A stretch of DNA of 64,000 bases from Mesaphorura yosii (Eukaryota; Arthropoda; Collembola; Poduromorpha; Tullbergiidae). The notes under the pieces are model-generated. The model worked only from the letters and a program-made list of their open reading frames with translations. It had not been told where the DNA came from and made no database searches. The number at the start of each line of letters is the position of its first letter. Within the stretch, counting starts at the first letter, position 1. A program made the translations under genes and the position numbers. This document shows, in pieces, positions 22,581 to 37,500 of the stretch. The stretch covers positions 62,001 through 126,000 of the forward strand of contig WIXG01000129.1 of assembly GCA_009869945.1 (NCBI GenBank), read 5' to 3'.

Positions 22581-25500
22581 CTGCAACGAGACAAAGAAAT
22601 GAAAACAGGATTATTATCGTGCTTATTACACAATACTTTCATCTTTTGTTTTGGATTTTTATGTTTGGGAATTATCGCATCTGGTTTTGCAGCCGATGGA
22701 ATAATCGCCAAGTGAGTTTTGTGCATTTAAACAACGTCATGATTTCAATATATGCATAGCCACATTTCAATGCTTCGCCATTACAAAATCAAAACATGCG
22801 CCAGACGTGCACTCACACGGTGCAAATGGAGTATATCCGTCAATGAATTCCTTAGCGCAATGAGCAACCTTGCCGTGCCAGCATAACACCATTGACCAGA
22901 GCAGGTAATTATAATGACGACTGGCTCTCGTTCGTATGCCATGCCCTCCTAACTGTACAATGCATTGCGTTTACATTGCGGTAGATAAGACAGTTTCAGA
23001 TTTCTCTTTTTAATCTTTGGTTATGATCATAACTCTTAAGAGTGCAAGAAGAAAGCTTCCATAAAAGACGCACAATACAAAACACAGCCGAGCTTCGCTT
23101 CAGACTTCACGCCGTGTGTTAAACGCTACAGCAAAATACACAGCAGAGTTCCTTCGATTTCATCAGGTTTCACAAATGGCCATTAATATAGAGCAGGCTT
23201 ACGATAGAGCAATAACATTAGGGTAATAGGTTAGTAAACATGCCCATTTTCAGTCACACCTTTAATACGTCACTCACCCCGAACACACATGTGTGTAGAA
23301 TGCAGAGTACGATGGCGATAGATCGCATCCTCAAAGAACGAGGCAGTTAATTAGATCTGTCCGATAAATATCACACGCGAATTTTACGACCGGCAGGAGA
23401 AACTTCACAGCATGCATCCCATTGGTTAATCCTTCCTTTAATTGCAAATTGCAAATTGCAGTGTTACAGAATTTAAAGTTTTTAAGGCACGACACAAAAG
23501 CAGCAGCGGAAAGAGTGTGCAGTATTCAATTATGAGTCTCTACGAAATCCCAATTAGTGTTTATCAGCAGGATATTTCGTGATTACATCCCCGTGTCGTG
23601 CCCTGTCGTATGAAGCACTGCTTGCGCATACTTTAAAGGCCTTTGGGCTCTAAATTCTTATCAAGGTGGTCAACAACATGGGTGTTGCAGTCTTGATCTG
23701 TAATTACGAAGAAGATTGACATGCATTGTGGTACGAATTCCACATGATTGTAGTTTTGATGAAAAATTTCGAAATTTAGCACATAAATAATTTAACTGAA
23801 GCATAAATCATGCAAGTTCATTTCAGGTTTACAATCAGCCATGCTCATCTGCCACGTATTGCATATTTCGCTGGCCAGGATTGTGCTTCGCTGCTGTAAA
23901 AATGCTTTATTGCATTGATTTGAAATTATAATAAGTTGTAATCTTGCTTTCTTTGTTCTGATATCTTTTTAATATTAATGATAGGAATTGACGGGCTTTT
24001 GACAAAACATTAATACGTTGCGACTGGTCAGCCAGTCTACTCGCCGAGTGTGTAATTTTAGAATTTGCACAACTTGCAATTTGTTACTGCCTGTTATTGC
24101 TTTGTTTGGGTGCAACCTCAATCGAGAAAACGTGTCTCAAGGGTCAACTTGGAAAGGTCAAATACGTTGCAAGATCATTATTCCACTACAATGTAACACT
24201 ACTTGCATGATTCTGTATTCTTGAGCGTGTCCTACGTTGCGATGAATATTGACTATTGACTGACAGACGCGCAAGAAACTCGTTGGATTACTTATGTCGA
24301 AATTCATTATAATAATAGAGATGGACAGATAAAAATCGTGAACAGCGTCAGAAATCATTGCCTAGAGTAGCGTGTGGCGTATGGGTAATAACTGGTAGCC
24401 ATTTTAAAGCGAATCGAGACACATGCTAGAATTGCGGGGCAGCAGTAGCTTGCCACATTGTATACAAACTGCCCTTAAATTGTTTCAACTTTGTGCATAA
24501 TTAATCAACAGACGTAACTTGCATAAAGGTTACATTACGAGGCAAGAAATAATCCCACCTTAATGCCCTTGTATGAATTCAACGCCTGAGGACGGAAATA
24601 AGGCTTTTCTCGAGGCTGTGCATACGTACGCTCCCAAAATCGAATATTAATGGGAAGAATTCACTTCTTCACGAGTGCGCTGGACAATTAACAAATAACT
24701 GGGTCGAGTCGAGAAGCGCGATCCTTCGTGAGTGAAGGAAACAAATCACATTGCTTGAGCTTAACCGTTAAACATAAGGCGTTGAGACAATTTGGCGTCA
24801 TTAATTTTGAAGTGTCCTTCCTCGAGGGTGGTCACCTGAAAATTTCTTCTTTCGACCAACAAAACAGGCAGGACATAACTTTTCAAGTACCATTTCGCTT
24901 CACGATTCTAATACCTCATTAGTGTCATTACTCCCATACAGTCGACAAACTTTGAATGCGATTCTGTTTCATGTTTTTCGTGTAAAATAGGAAATGGAGT
25001 TGGACTGCCAGAACTTTGGGCCTTCCATTCCAGTAAAATTCAGGCGTTCAGATTTTCAGTGAATGGGTGTCCTATTTGTTTTAATTGTACAATAAATTAC
25101 TAAAACCAAGATACGCCAATTGTACCGTATTTTATACGGAGTTGTGTAGCGGAAGATGCATCGAGTGAAACTTTCTTTAAACAAATGAGCATGGATCGCG
25201 AATCGATATTTTACGACTAATTACTTTATGCACAGACAAGTGAAATACGGAGAACCCACTTAATTATAATAATAGCAATTACAATAATCTAAACAGACGC
25301 CGAGATGTTAATTTTGTTTGACAAGAGCAGCAGCAGCAGCGACTTCCCCTTTAACTGTCTGAAGAAAGCCTTGATGGTGATGAATGAATGCAAGCAATTG
25401 TTATTCTGTTAGCCAGAGACGAAACTGAGAGTATTAATTTTGCCAAAGGCCGACTCGAGATAAATGCAACAGGTTCATTGAAGAACCTCAATCAGAAAGA

Positions 25501-28500
25501 AACGTTCACGTTATGGACACGACACAGCAAAACTAAAATTACGGCAGGGCCGCAACAATGCGTTACTTGTCAAGCAACGATTCTTGCAATAGTTAAAGAG
25601 CATTGACAATGCGTGATTGTGTCTTCGAAGGCAAGAATAACAGCAAGATCGGCGCTGCGAAGCAAAATCGAATCTGTTATCGTTGTGTTTGTCTCTTCGA
25701 CTTCAACAATGAGTACACTTGTGGTACTTATACTCATGCTCAACGACAACTGCACACGAACACAGACTACAAAAATAGAAATTTTCGCAATTCGCAATGC
25801 ACAACATTGCACAATTAAGCAAGACGAAATGGATGCCATACACGCACGGTTGATGATGATGAGCCTTCATCTTAAAGAGATCTTGTGACAGACAAAAGAC
25901 AACCTTTCGGATCAACTCAGCGTGGGGCATCTCCAATATCAAATTTAATCACGAGTTTTAATACTTTATTTTTAGGTTCTGCTGACCTACAAATGAAAAC
26001 GAATACACGATATATTCTGCCGTCTTGTTCAGGCATTCAACGTGACAATAGAGGAACCTACGTGCTGCAAGTGTTGCCGCCTGCCTGCTTTATATCGAGT
26101 TCGTGTGAACACAATTTAATGATTCCCCAATGCTAATATTTTAAGTGACACGCGATGAAGAGTTCAGAAGATCTCGAGACGGGCGAAAAATCTCCATACG
26201 CGAAAGAAAGTTACAGAATTAATAATTTGCAATCATGATGCTCTGATTAAACTCGACCGCATCGCATCAGTTGTCAGAAGAGACTCTCTTCATCGAGCCA
26301 AAGATGCTAGGCAAGACGCGAGACAAGACCAACGCATCAGACTTCAGACATCGTGTCGTGCAGTGGTTCTTACAAAAGGTTAATTTGCAAAATATTAAAA
26401 CTCCTGATCGTGTCGTATGCTAATGTGGCTTTATTCATTTTATTGGCTTACCAAAGCTCGCATCATTTATTTATTCAGCCACATCGTGGTTTTTACAAGG
26501 ATACATCAGTCAATCTCTCCAATAAAATATTAATCTTAAAATATAACAATGAGAAGAAATGACCTACTTTAACCTTTTATGGTCTCGGGATTTGGCAAAG
26601 ACAGTTTTGTGCTTGTCCCGACAGCGTCTGCTTGTAATTTTCCTGCAACGAAGAGCGTAAGCTTACTAACTGATATTCTGCGCTGCGACAATGTAACTTG
26701 GTAAGCTTAACAGTATACAGAAATCGAGATGGGACAAATTATGGACCGCTCAACCTAGCGTGCTAATAGAACGAGGGGCAGAACTGGTTCGTGGTTTATG
26801 TTATTGAGTTGAGGACTTTAGACATGACAAAGAAAATTGTAGAGTCATGATGTTGTGTCAAGACGATGACATTATTGAATCAACATGAGAAAAAATGGCA
26901 AGATTAAAGTAAATTGCCAAATTGGTGTTGAAAATAAGAATCCACGGAAAGGTGTTTTCAAAGACGTTCCTTCAAAAACATGGAACGCAGCACACGCTAA
27001 GATAAAGCTAAGAGGCTTACGGAGTCATGTCATGAGAATTCTTAAAAACTGCCATACTTGTAACAAAAAGTGCCATTAAGAAAACCAATGTCATCTAAAT
27101 TTGGTGCTTTCGCTTTCAATCTGCGCATCTTTATCACCCATTAAGATAATTAGTAGGCTCTCAAAGTTGGATTCTTTTTTTGACGTGCTTTGTGCAAAAT
27201 AAGTCGTGTAGCACGCGTAATAATGCTGGCTAGTTAAGTGAATTTGCACCAAATTCAACCGTCAATAATTTAAAACTCTCAGAATAACTGACACGTTAAG
27301 TTTGACGTCTTGGGAATGAGACCGAGTTCGGTTTCGCGACTTGACTTGACTTCATAATTCGACGCAAATCAAAATCAAAAGCCAAAGCTAATGCATTTTT
27401 ACTAGTCATTCAGCATTTCATAGCTGTGGTTTCAGGCATTAATATCCGTATGTGAACGAAAATACGCAACGAAAATACGCAACGCACGAACGCACCGTTT
27501 AGAGATTACCTACACCATGAATAATTGAAGGCATGAATTTATGACCGGCTGGGTTGTGATGGCCTCATGAAATTGAACAGATTTTTCGTTAAATGAGCTG
27601 TAGAGCAAACCACCGAAAACAAACCAAATCGTGAGACAATGATAAAGTGCGAATCAATTTAAAATGTATCTTATTTCGCCAATACAGGCGCACACGCGGA
27701 ACGCGAACGCAAAAGCCGTCGAGTTCAAGTCGGTGATTTTACTTTTCATCGTCAATCGAAAGTTGTGGAGTGTTCAATCTTCCGCTTTTACGACTGCACG
27801 ACTCAATGACTTTATAATAATCATTTAAAGCTAAATGAGTTTACGACTGATTTTACAAGAGTACTTTGGCAAGCCTCGAGTAATTCTCGAAGAACAGTGA
27901 CTGAAATTGCAAGTGCAATCTTGCATTAGCTAATTGGAACCAGACGCACGATAATAAACTTCGTCATCGAAAGCCACAGAGGATAAAGCGTTGTCATTTT
28001 CGTTTACTGTCGCTATCGGCAAGCACGTTGGACTGAGATTGATGCATTAGTAAATTGCGTTCGACACGACAATCGTTAAACGATGATGCTGCAGTTTTCA
28101 CTGTTGTATAATGGCCAATTGAAATTTAGGTCAAAACAGGTTGTGTTTTTGAAATCTAATCCTTCTGTGAGAATTAATTAATGCGGGAACGACACAAGTG
28201 CATTTTCACACGCGTTTTAAGCACTTCGTGTTAGGTTCAACCTATGACTCGCCGTTCTCTACACTTGGGCTGCATTTAGTTTCAAGTACATCAAATCGCC
28301 AAAATCGTGATTTATTTGGCATGTATTCTTTCCACGTCCACCAAATTCCTTAAAGATGATTCTTTCTCGGGTCATTGAGTCAAGGAAGGGTCAGTGATTG
28401 AGAATTCTGTCTGACTCATTTGTATGCAGCCCTCGCGAGCAAACGACAAACAATTTTAGCTTATCTTTGTTTGTAATCGAGGATTCAAGACGTCTTGAAG

Positions 28501-31500
28501 TTTGGCAAAAGGTTTCAAACCACTTGCGATTCCTGCCCACCACCTCCAAATATTTGCCATACTTGACCAAGATGGTCTTACGAGGCACCACCACAATAGC
28601 GGATTGCCAATACGACCGCCATTGTTATGTAATAGCAGCAAATAATTATGTACGTTGTACATGCATGAACACTTAAGAGCACGAAGTACGAAGATACGTG
28701 ACATGACGTGATGTGCGTCGTAGTCGTGAAATTCGGTTCCTCAGCCAATTTGGATTTATTAATTAATATCATTCAATTTCTGCTGCGTGTTTAATCTATC
28801 AATAAATCTGTCCTTCCAGTCGCGGGTCAAGTATACGAGTCCATTCTTTTGTAATGACTTGTCCTTCTTTAGCAGTCTACGTCCACGTCAAGTTTTAGTC
28901 GCTGTCACGATTGCCAATATGAGCATGAGGTTCGCATCGAGGTCGGCTAAAATGAAATATGGGTTAAGATTGAACTCATAAAAGCGAGAATGAAATGGTG
29001 CATGCGTTTTAGATGAAGTTAATTACACGAGTCTAATCTTTGCCCAGGCTCAGATTTACGATCGCTCGTACCCGAATACCGACTCCTTTTTATCGTAAAC
29101 TTCTTAAGACTTTATAAGACCTTTTATCCCAAATCTCACTACTCTTGATAGCAGCCGCGAGACGGATCAGCCCCAGCATCAGAACTGATTACCAAACCCA
29201 AAAACAGAAGCTGCCGCCACAACCTCAAAGATCTCAAAGGCTGAGTCAATTAGGCTACCCTCCATTTTCATATTCTTTCTGACAGCTGACGTTGTACAGT
29301 AAATTGTAAAGAAAATAATTGCTCTGTCACTTGCTAAATAATTACACGCCAGATTTTGCGTCGTTCATTGTGTAAACACTTGAAATTGTGCTTCTGGTGG
29401 GCTTTGAAATTCTCAATAAAAACATAAAAAGTGGATGAAGGCTACGCCCAAAGTTTGACTGCAAAGTGAGCACATTTACTCAAAGTCCTCTGAGCTTCCA
29501 TCTTGTTATCGCTCAGCGTCAGCTGCGCGTAATTTTAATTGGGGCTTGGATTTTAGAAGTCGTAGCAATATTTCACAACGCGTACGCACGTTCAAGTTGA
29601 CGCGTATCGCGTATCTGTTATCTGAGCTTGAGATTCGTGCCCATGATGCTCCTCTTTTCAGAGCCTTAACAAGCATTGCAGATTTTGTGCGAGCAGAGAT
29701 TTGGCAATTGTCTCGCTTAACCATTGTAAAATTCCCACACACATTGTGACGACTGTTATGAAGTAAAGTGCATGGCTGATGGCTGCAGAATGAGTGATGC
29801 TGTGTTTTTAAGAGTTGCGTAAGCGCATAAAGCGAACAATAACCCAACCTTTGGCACCAGTACTCGGTAAATCATTGCCACATATTTCACTTTAAGTATT
29901 ATATCATCATCACGAAACGTACTTGCATAACCCGACAAAATGTAATAATATAATTTGCTCACTCATGACAGCCAAGTGCTCTTCTCTGCAATTGCAGTGT
30001 TCTCTTGAGATTCGCCGAGAACGATGAACGAGAAATTACTAGCGTTCTGTGCAACTGCATGAGAACTGAGTTTATTGCGGCAGACTTCGATCAGATTCAT
30101 TAACAGGATTATTAAAATGGTAATTATATTTGCCCATAATTATACAGACACGTCATGTTATGAGTGTAATATAATCACGTTAAATAATGCAACTCTACTT
30201 CTTGAACTTTGTCAGGCGAGATGCTTATGCAACAAATTCACGTGGAACAAGAAATACGGATTTGCAAGTTCACTTTTCATAAACTCAATCACCTTATAAC
30301 AGCCTTCGATGTCGCCGGCCGCCACCCATCTATCAGGTACAGGCGCAAGGCGATGACGATAAAGATTTTATGGGTTCTTGTTCATGTTCGTGCCTTCATG
30401 CCACATTGGCAAAATCACGCGAGACAAATAGTAAATGCGGACTGAGTCCCACGTTGGCGGTCTTAATAAGAATCAATTCAATGCGTTTAGGAACCACAAT
30501 GGAAATTTAACAATGGGTGACCCAGTTCAGTTTTCTACTTGTCATTATCACTGCATCATCGACACGACGTCGCAGTCGCAGGCGAGCAGAGCAGAGCTGG
30601 CTGGCTTCGGCACAAAATTAAGAATTTCTTACGACGACGCTAAGAAACCATCGTGACACATGACTTTGCTTTGCAGCACCATAGCTGCTAAATGAAACAT
30701 ACAAATTAGCTTATGCTTGCGAAAAATTCCCAGAAGCAGAAGTACAACAGAAAATTTGTGTCGAAATTGATATGCAGAGTCCCGAAATACAAGAAGCACG
30801 AGTAATATCGCTAATGCTCCAATTTAATTCGAATTCAGGACGAAAATTTCGTTCATTGCAGTGCCGCGTCATACAACTGCTCTGCACGATTGGCGCTGCC
30901 TCCGCGAACAATACGGATTAATTATTAGCAAATAGGTTCCCACTCTGCCGTGCTATGCTCGAATTGCTAGCTGCAGTTAGTGGGAAAATGCATTGTCAAT
31001 ATAGTACGCATGCACTGCTGCAAAAAGGTAAACTGCCAGAGAACCAACAACCAAGAACTTGGGTCTCACGTCGCTGTCGCGTTTAATCTAGTTCAGCATT
31101 CATTCATCTAGATTTTTTATGAGGCTGCAATCAAACGAGGATTTGATTTACAGTCGAAGTCTGTAACGAGACTTCGAAAAATTATAAGGCACAATAAAAG
31201 TTCGGCAAAGAAAGTGAAACTACCCAACAACAGGCAACTGTAAGCGTCGTGAGGAATTCCTTATTTGTCCCAGTGGTCTCGTCTGAGGTTGCACAGTCGT
31301 ACTCAACAGACTCAGTACCAAAGCATCATTAAATTGATGGATAGGAATGCCTGCGTGTAACGGTGTTCTTGCTTGCCCACTAGCCTAAAGCCAGTTTTCC
31401 ATTTCTTCATACATGCGAGAATGAGAGTCGATAGGCAGGCAAGAAGTAATGGACGTAATACTTATTGCAATTTGCACAATTATTGTTGCCTCATAATCTC

Positions 31501-34500
31501 TGTAGCTTACGCTATGCTATGCTGCGACGGCTCTCGCGATATAGGCGTAAATGATAATCAGTATTCAGGCATTTATGGCGTCTCTATTTTATAAGCCGGA
31601 GTTGAGAACAACGCCTATCGTAGCAAGTCGCAGCTGAGAACTGGGAAGGCTGCATGGCAAACACGAAATATTTCAAAACGCGAAATCAAATCTGCAGCAG
31701 AACTAAACGACATTATAAACGAAATGCAATTGCAATTACTCGAAAAATTAGTTACAAGTTAATCATTCAAGGGGAAAATTAATTAAACTTCGAACCGCCA
31801 GGCCGACCAGAACGGAATGAGCGTTACATAATTAAAATCAGTGAGCAACGCGACAAAGATATCAAGCTGATTAGCTTGATTTATTTTCAACTAAGACAAA
31901 GGAATGAGAAAGCAGATAATGACAAAGCCAAAATCGAAAATGTTGAGCGGGGCACTTAGCATTTGTGCTCCGCAGGCAAAACTAGAGCAAAATCTCAATT
32001 ATTATGAACATAATTTCACAGACAAATGCCGGGATTCAAGTCGGCAGAACCTGTTTACATTTTAAATCAATGAGTCGAGCCTGTGCGCTGACTGCTGCCG
32101 CTTTACATTTGAGGTTGCAGTTGTATAACAATTGTATATTATTAGACTCGTCATTAGCATCACAATCCTCGACATCTTTGGCACTTCTGCGTACGAGTGC
32201 CAGCGCCGCGTCTGTCGCGCGCAGTGTTAATCTGCATGTATTCTGCCACTTTCACTTTTTCTTGTTTTCCGGATATGAACTCTCTTCTTGTTATTAGTAT
32301 TAGCAAATATTGCCATTTGCCATTACGTATACGTTATGGTAATATTTAAATACGCACGTAATTTCTACCTGTGTGCAGCTGCCGACCAAGAGCGCGGTGC
32401 ACCATGTGTGTGAATTCATTTGTGTATTTATCACATTCGCTCCTGTAGTGCTGACGCTAACTCTACAAGGAAAACAAGACACGGTAAAAACCGATGCCGA
32501 ACTCGTATTCAGAAACAATTACGATTACACTCATCATCTCGCCTGAGCTTTAAGCATGACATGTAACTTTAAGTATGAATTAAGTCACAAGTGTAATTTT
32601 CGACTGCTTGTGTGCATTCGGAGTATAATTACGTTAACTGCATGCACGCAATTTGTGCTAATTTCCTTTTGCAGGATCTGCACAACCCACTTCTGAAATC
32701 CGTCATCCGCCCTGAGATACTTGACGTAACTACTCAAGTTCCTGAAATCTGTCTCACATCAAACCAGACACGGCATGTTATGGTTATGTCGGCATGCGAC
32801 AAATGGATGGTGGATGGACAGGCGCATAAAATGAACTAATCAAGTTGCATCAACCTGATGCCAACTTCTGGTTTTTAATGGAATGATTAATGTTAAAAGG
32901 CAATCTGGTTTCACGAATTCCAGCGGAGGTGCTGAAATAATGGCAGCTAATCTATCACTTTATCTGGCACATTAATCCTTGAAGCGAATCAATAAACTTA
33001 AACTATGTCAAGGTGAGTAAGACAAGTTAAAGTTTGTTATAGCGCTGAAACCAGATCTTTCGGACTTTGTCTTCATTTAAACTCAGTCAGGGATACGCAG
33101 CAGCACGACGCGACTCTTAAAATGGGTTGTAATAAAACTAAATGAACAACAAAAGTCCTATCAGTCTAGTTTACAACAGTAATTAAGTGTGAATGCGAGC
33201 GCTGCCAACACGGCACGACAAAATTCGAGACCCATACCATGCCGACGCGAATTAGCCCAAAATACAACAATGCACTTTTCAGAATCGGGATGCAACATAC
33301 AACTTGCATTGTGCGTGGTATGGTAAAATGTAACGCTATCTGTATTTTGTGGTGTCTCATGTCGATGGGCAAGTCACAAAAGCCGTGATTCATTGTTACA
33401 CAAAATGAACGATGGATCGTTTGATCGTGAAACTAGAACAAAAAACCTCTAACCCAAATAAAAGTCTTACAATCCGCGCCAAAGGCCAAACTACAAGACA
33501 AATTTAATCATCACTACGTCACTGATGTTAATCGCAGTTCATCCTCCACCTCAAACGCTCTCCGCGGCTAGATATCAAATTCAAGAGACCATTGCGATAA
33601 TCATGAAATGTGCGAAATGGATTTCACTTGTTTGTCTCACCAGATCTCTAATTACTCTGCTCAACTTCCCACAATGTTGTAAATTAAATGAATTTGTATA
33701 TTCATATACTCAACAAATATTAATAAAAGTTTACTGCACTTCCTGCAGGATAGTTGGAATTAAATCAACGCCAGAGAAAACTCCACAAAAGATGCATTAG
33801 ATGATTCAAAAGTGAATAAAACAAAGCACTGAAACTGACATGGCAGGGATCTGTGCCAGTCCTAACACGTGTTATAAGGGCAAGTAATTATTAAGTATTC
33901 CAAGCAGCCAGTTGAAAAATTAACCATGAACAAAATTATGGTATTTGAGAACTCTGACGTGGTGCAAGTTGAAAGTGGTGCATTGCTTGGCTTGAGGGAC
34001 CTGAAGTGAATTACCTCGTTCAAGACTGGAACCAAAACGTCCGTGGAAGTGTTGTGGCGTCAATTAATAGTCAATGTTCGATCGGAGTGATGACTTGATC
34101 AGAACATCCTCTAATTTCATTCAAATCTCTTCACAACTGCTAACACCCAACGTGTACCGGTTTTGCTGCTACTGTGCACTGCACTCACTCAGACTCGAAC
34201 TGTTGCTGATCCATATTAATCACCAGTATTCAGTATATAATTATAGACACCTTCAACTTAATTGTGATGTGGCGAAGACGTTGTCATTGTCTTTTCTCAA
34301 CTAATTCAATATAATTAGAATCAGAATCGCGGTTCCTTGCATTTCCTAGTTGTCCAAGTACGACCACATTGCATCAAAAAGTCATAAAACTTTTGTGACT
34401 ATGACTGACTTATAACCCTTACGAACTCCTATACTACCGCCGTGTTGTGTGCTCACTTGATGGCCACTTTATCACAAACTAAAAGCAATAAAAATATGTC

Positions 34501-37500
34501 GCTCGTTTTGTCTTGAATTCTTTCTTTGTGTTGTGTTCTTTGCTCTTGTTCTTGTTTTGCAGCATCAATTAAATGGAACAACGTTCAGATATGAGGAAGA
34601 CTTGTCCTGGCCTGGCACTGGTCATGGCTTAGCTTGAATGCACTTTTAGCTCCAGTTAGCTCCAGTTCTCGAGCCTATCAAAAATTGGTCCCTCGGTCCA
34701 ATAATACGGTGGAATTTGAAGGAAGCTCATTTATTTTTAGGTCAAAGGTACAGAAAAGCCTGAAAAACACGCACAGGCCATCAACAGTAGTCCTGGTTCT
34801 AGCCCAGTTTGAGGATGGCCAATAATTATGAATGCAGCAACAACAACAATGGATGTATGAATTATGAAGTTTAAGACGTACAACACGACAGCGCAGTCTG
34901 AGGTTTCTGCCGTCAAGGCTGTTTGGAACATCCATCCACAATGTGACTGACACGCACACGCATTAAGCGTGTATCTCCTCTGGAGATTACATACTACGGA
35001 AAAGTCCTAGTTGAGCAGTCGTAAAGGACACATCAAAGGACCCTTTCTTGAAGGAAACGAGTAAAGCAAGGCAGGTACTGAGCGCAATTTACTGTTTATT
35101 GTACTACATTTTATTTTTACGATTTATATTGCTCAGGGCTGTCTGCAAGTTGTGCCCCAGCTTCATCAGCTTCAGTTTTTCTCCAGCTTTGCAGGTTTTG
35201 TGATGGCAGGCACATCCCTCTGAGGCTATTGGACTTATAAATACTCGCATGGTGACATACTGAACGGACTGAACCATTTACATTTATTTCTACTCCAGCA
35301 CTTTATTGTTAGGTTAAGAAGATATGTCTAAGCCGGACTGAACAGTGAGTGAGTCCATTGTTGGAGTCATTTACTTTGCATCCCAATCGCATCATATTGG
35401 AGACAAAAGCCGACAATCGACCGTCGCAGCCTTGCCTGTTCAAGTCGTAAAACATACCAGATTGCAGCCTCCTCGATTGACAATTTGACTTCTTTGAACA
35501 TTCTCAAGTCAAGATAATGCAAAATAGACCTTATCAAACGAATGGTCATGGCTTAATTCTTTTCGCCAATGAACTGCGAGACAGATGGGTTATTTCCCTA
35601 GATTTTGCTATCGAACGTAATAAGTTTGCATGAGTGTGTGGTGTATAATCTCTGAACGAACGAAAAACCAGACGATGATATCAACCATGAGCGTGTCCGT
35701 ATGCGTATATTCCATTTAAGGTCGAGAATGGCGACTTCAATGAGAACTTACCGGTGATATGATCCTCATTCACTCAGCATAAACGCATCCAAGTGGAATC
35801 TTTCGGCTTCGATGCATTAAGTGAAACAGATTCAGTGTTGCTCCAATAATTCCCGAGTAGGATTTCAGCTCATTCACCGGCCAATATATCGCAAAGATTC
35901 TTCATGTGATTTATCAGAGCACTTGATGTCACATATCTCACTTCGTCTCTTTTTCAATTCTGAATTTAGCGTCAGTCCAGAAATGCTTCTGTTCGGTTTT
36001 CGAATATTCAAAGTTGACTGAATTGAAAGACTCGCGACACTGGACTTAAACTGGGTCAAACTCGGTTGTTTTGTCTGGCTAATAATGTCTTCCAAACGTT
36101 TTTCTCCGAAACCCGCACTTCCAAGCACAAAACTATTCACGGAGAGGTTCAGATTATCGAATCACTCCCAACAACGCTAATTCAATTCTTTAATTTAGCA
36201 GTCAGCAGCAACTAGTCACTCAGCCACTCACAGTGGCCTAAAAATAACTTGCCGACATTCCAAGAAGGGTCTCAGTAATCCGTGCATTATTCAAATTCCA
36301 CGTGGTTGTGCAACAGAAAATCCCAAGCGCCGTCGCTTCGTCCTGTTGCCACTTTGTAAATATTGTCGTTCTGTATTGTTGACACACTGCACCAGAAGTG
36401 AGACGCGAATTTGAATGATAAGCTGTGGTTCTAAAAATAAGTCGGCTGGCCGTATTACTGAATGTTCGTGAGGCACGCTTGGCAAGCTGAATAAGCGATG
36501 AAAATGAAACTTATTCGTCCTGGGCTACAACAATGTGCAACAATGCCGAGTCTGTTGCACTGCGACTTTGCGGATTGCGATTCAGGCGGCAGCAGGATTT
36601 CGTTTTGACCAAGTATAGGCAGGGGAGGACGTTGATTCTTCTGTCTGTCTACCCAACAACATAAACAAACGGTACATTTAGTAAAACGTGCTATGGACGA
36701 AGTGCACGCTACTCATTCATTGTTGTGGTTGCGATTCCGCAACGTGATTACGACTATGGCTCGTCCATCCACCCAAAGACCTACATTTTGGCACCGCATC
36801 GTAGTGCAAAACAATATAGCGAATTTTATTGCATATTGCGTCTGCGTCTGCAATCGGTTGCTGAGAAGCATTTCGCATTTACATGACTGTGAGATGATCA
36901 TGACTATGAGACTAACCAATATGCATGGTTTGGTGATGCGGTAGATTATGCTGGGGTGTTGCAATATTATCTGGTGGGAATTAAAGACACTGTTTCGATT
37001 TGAGAGAGCATCCACCTTTGGCTTGGCTTGGCCAAGCTACACACTGCGAAGGGGTTTCCCCAGAGTTACATTTTTTGCACATCGTAAAGTACAGAGCAAT
37101 GAGCAAGTACAGCTCGCGTGCAGCGCCTTGTTGATGTAATTTTGTCACAATCACGTAAATTGTAGAAATTACTACAGTTCTCATCATAATGCACGCACAG
37201 AAAATGATAAAGCCCTGACTCTCCTGATTTGTCCACACTTGTGGCCGGCCTGTACACTTTTCTTGCCGTTCTTGGCTTGTCTATTTTGCCTTGGCTGTGG
37301 TTATCTCTTAGCTTGTGAGTCTGTCGTCTGTTGAGTTGATGTAATACGTTCTTCAATTTTGATGTAATTGGCGATATCATTATAATTTGGTTACGGCAAT
37401 GGACATTGGGCGCACATTGAACCTGTGCTGCCGTCCAACTCGGTTAATTTCACAGGCAATTATAATCTTCTTAAATTATGCAGGGTAATTGGATCTACCG

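Noticed and set aside
23764-23777. 14-bp palindrome AAATTTCGAAATTT
   Set aside because: A/T-rich, isolated, and expected now and then in 64 kb; no neighbouring sites.
29506-29847. 113-codon minus-strand frame in the gene-free block
   Set aside because: Mixed composition, no motif, no splice partners; such lengths are expected by chance in 16 kb.
37026-37037. 12-bp palindrome GCTTGGCCAAGC
   Set aside because: Short and solitary; no support for function.
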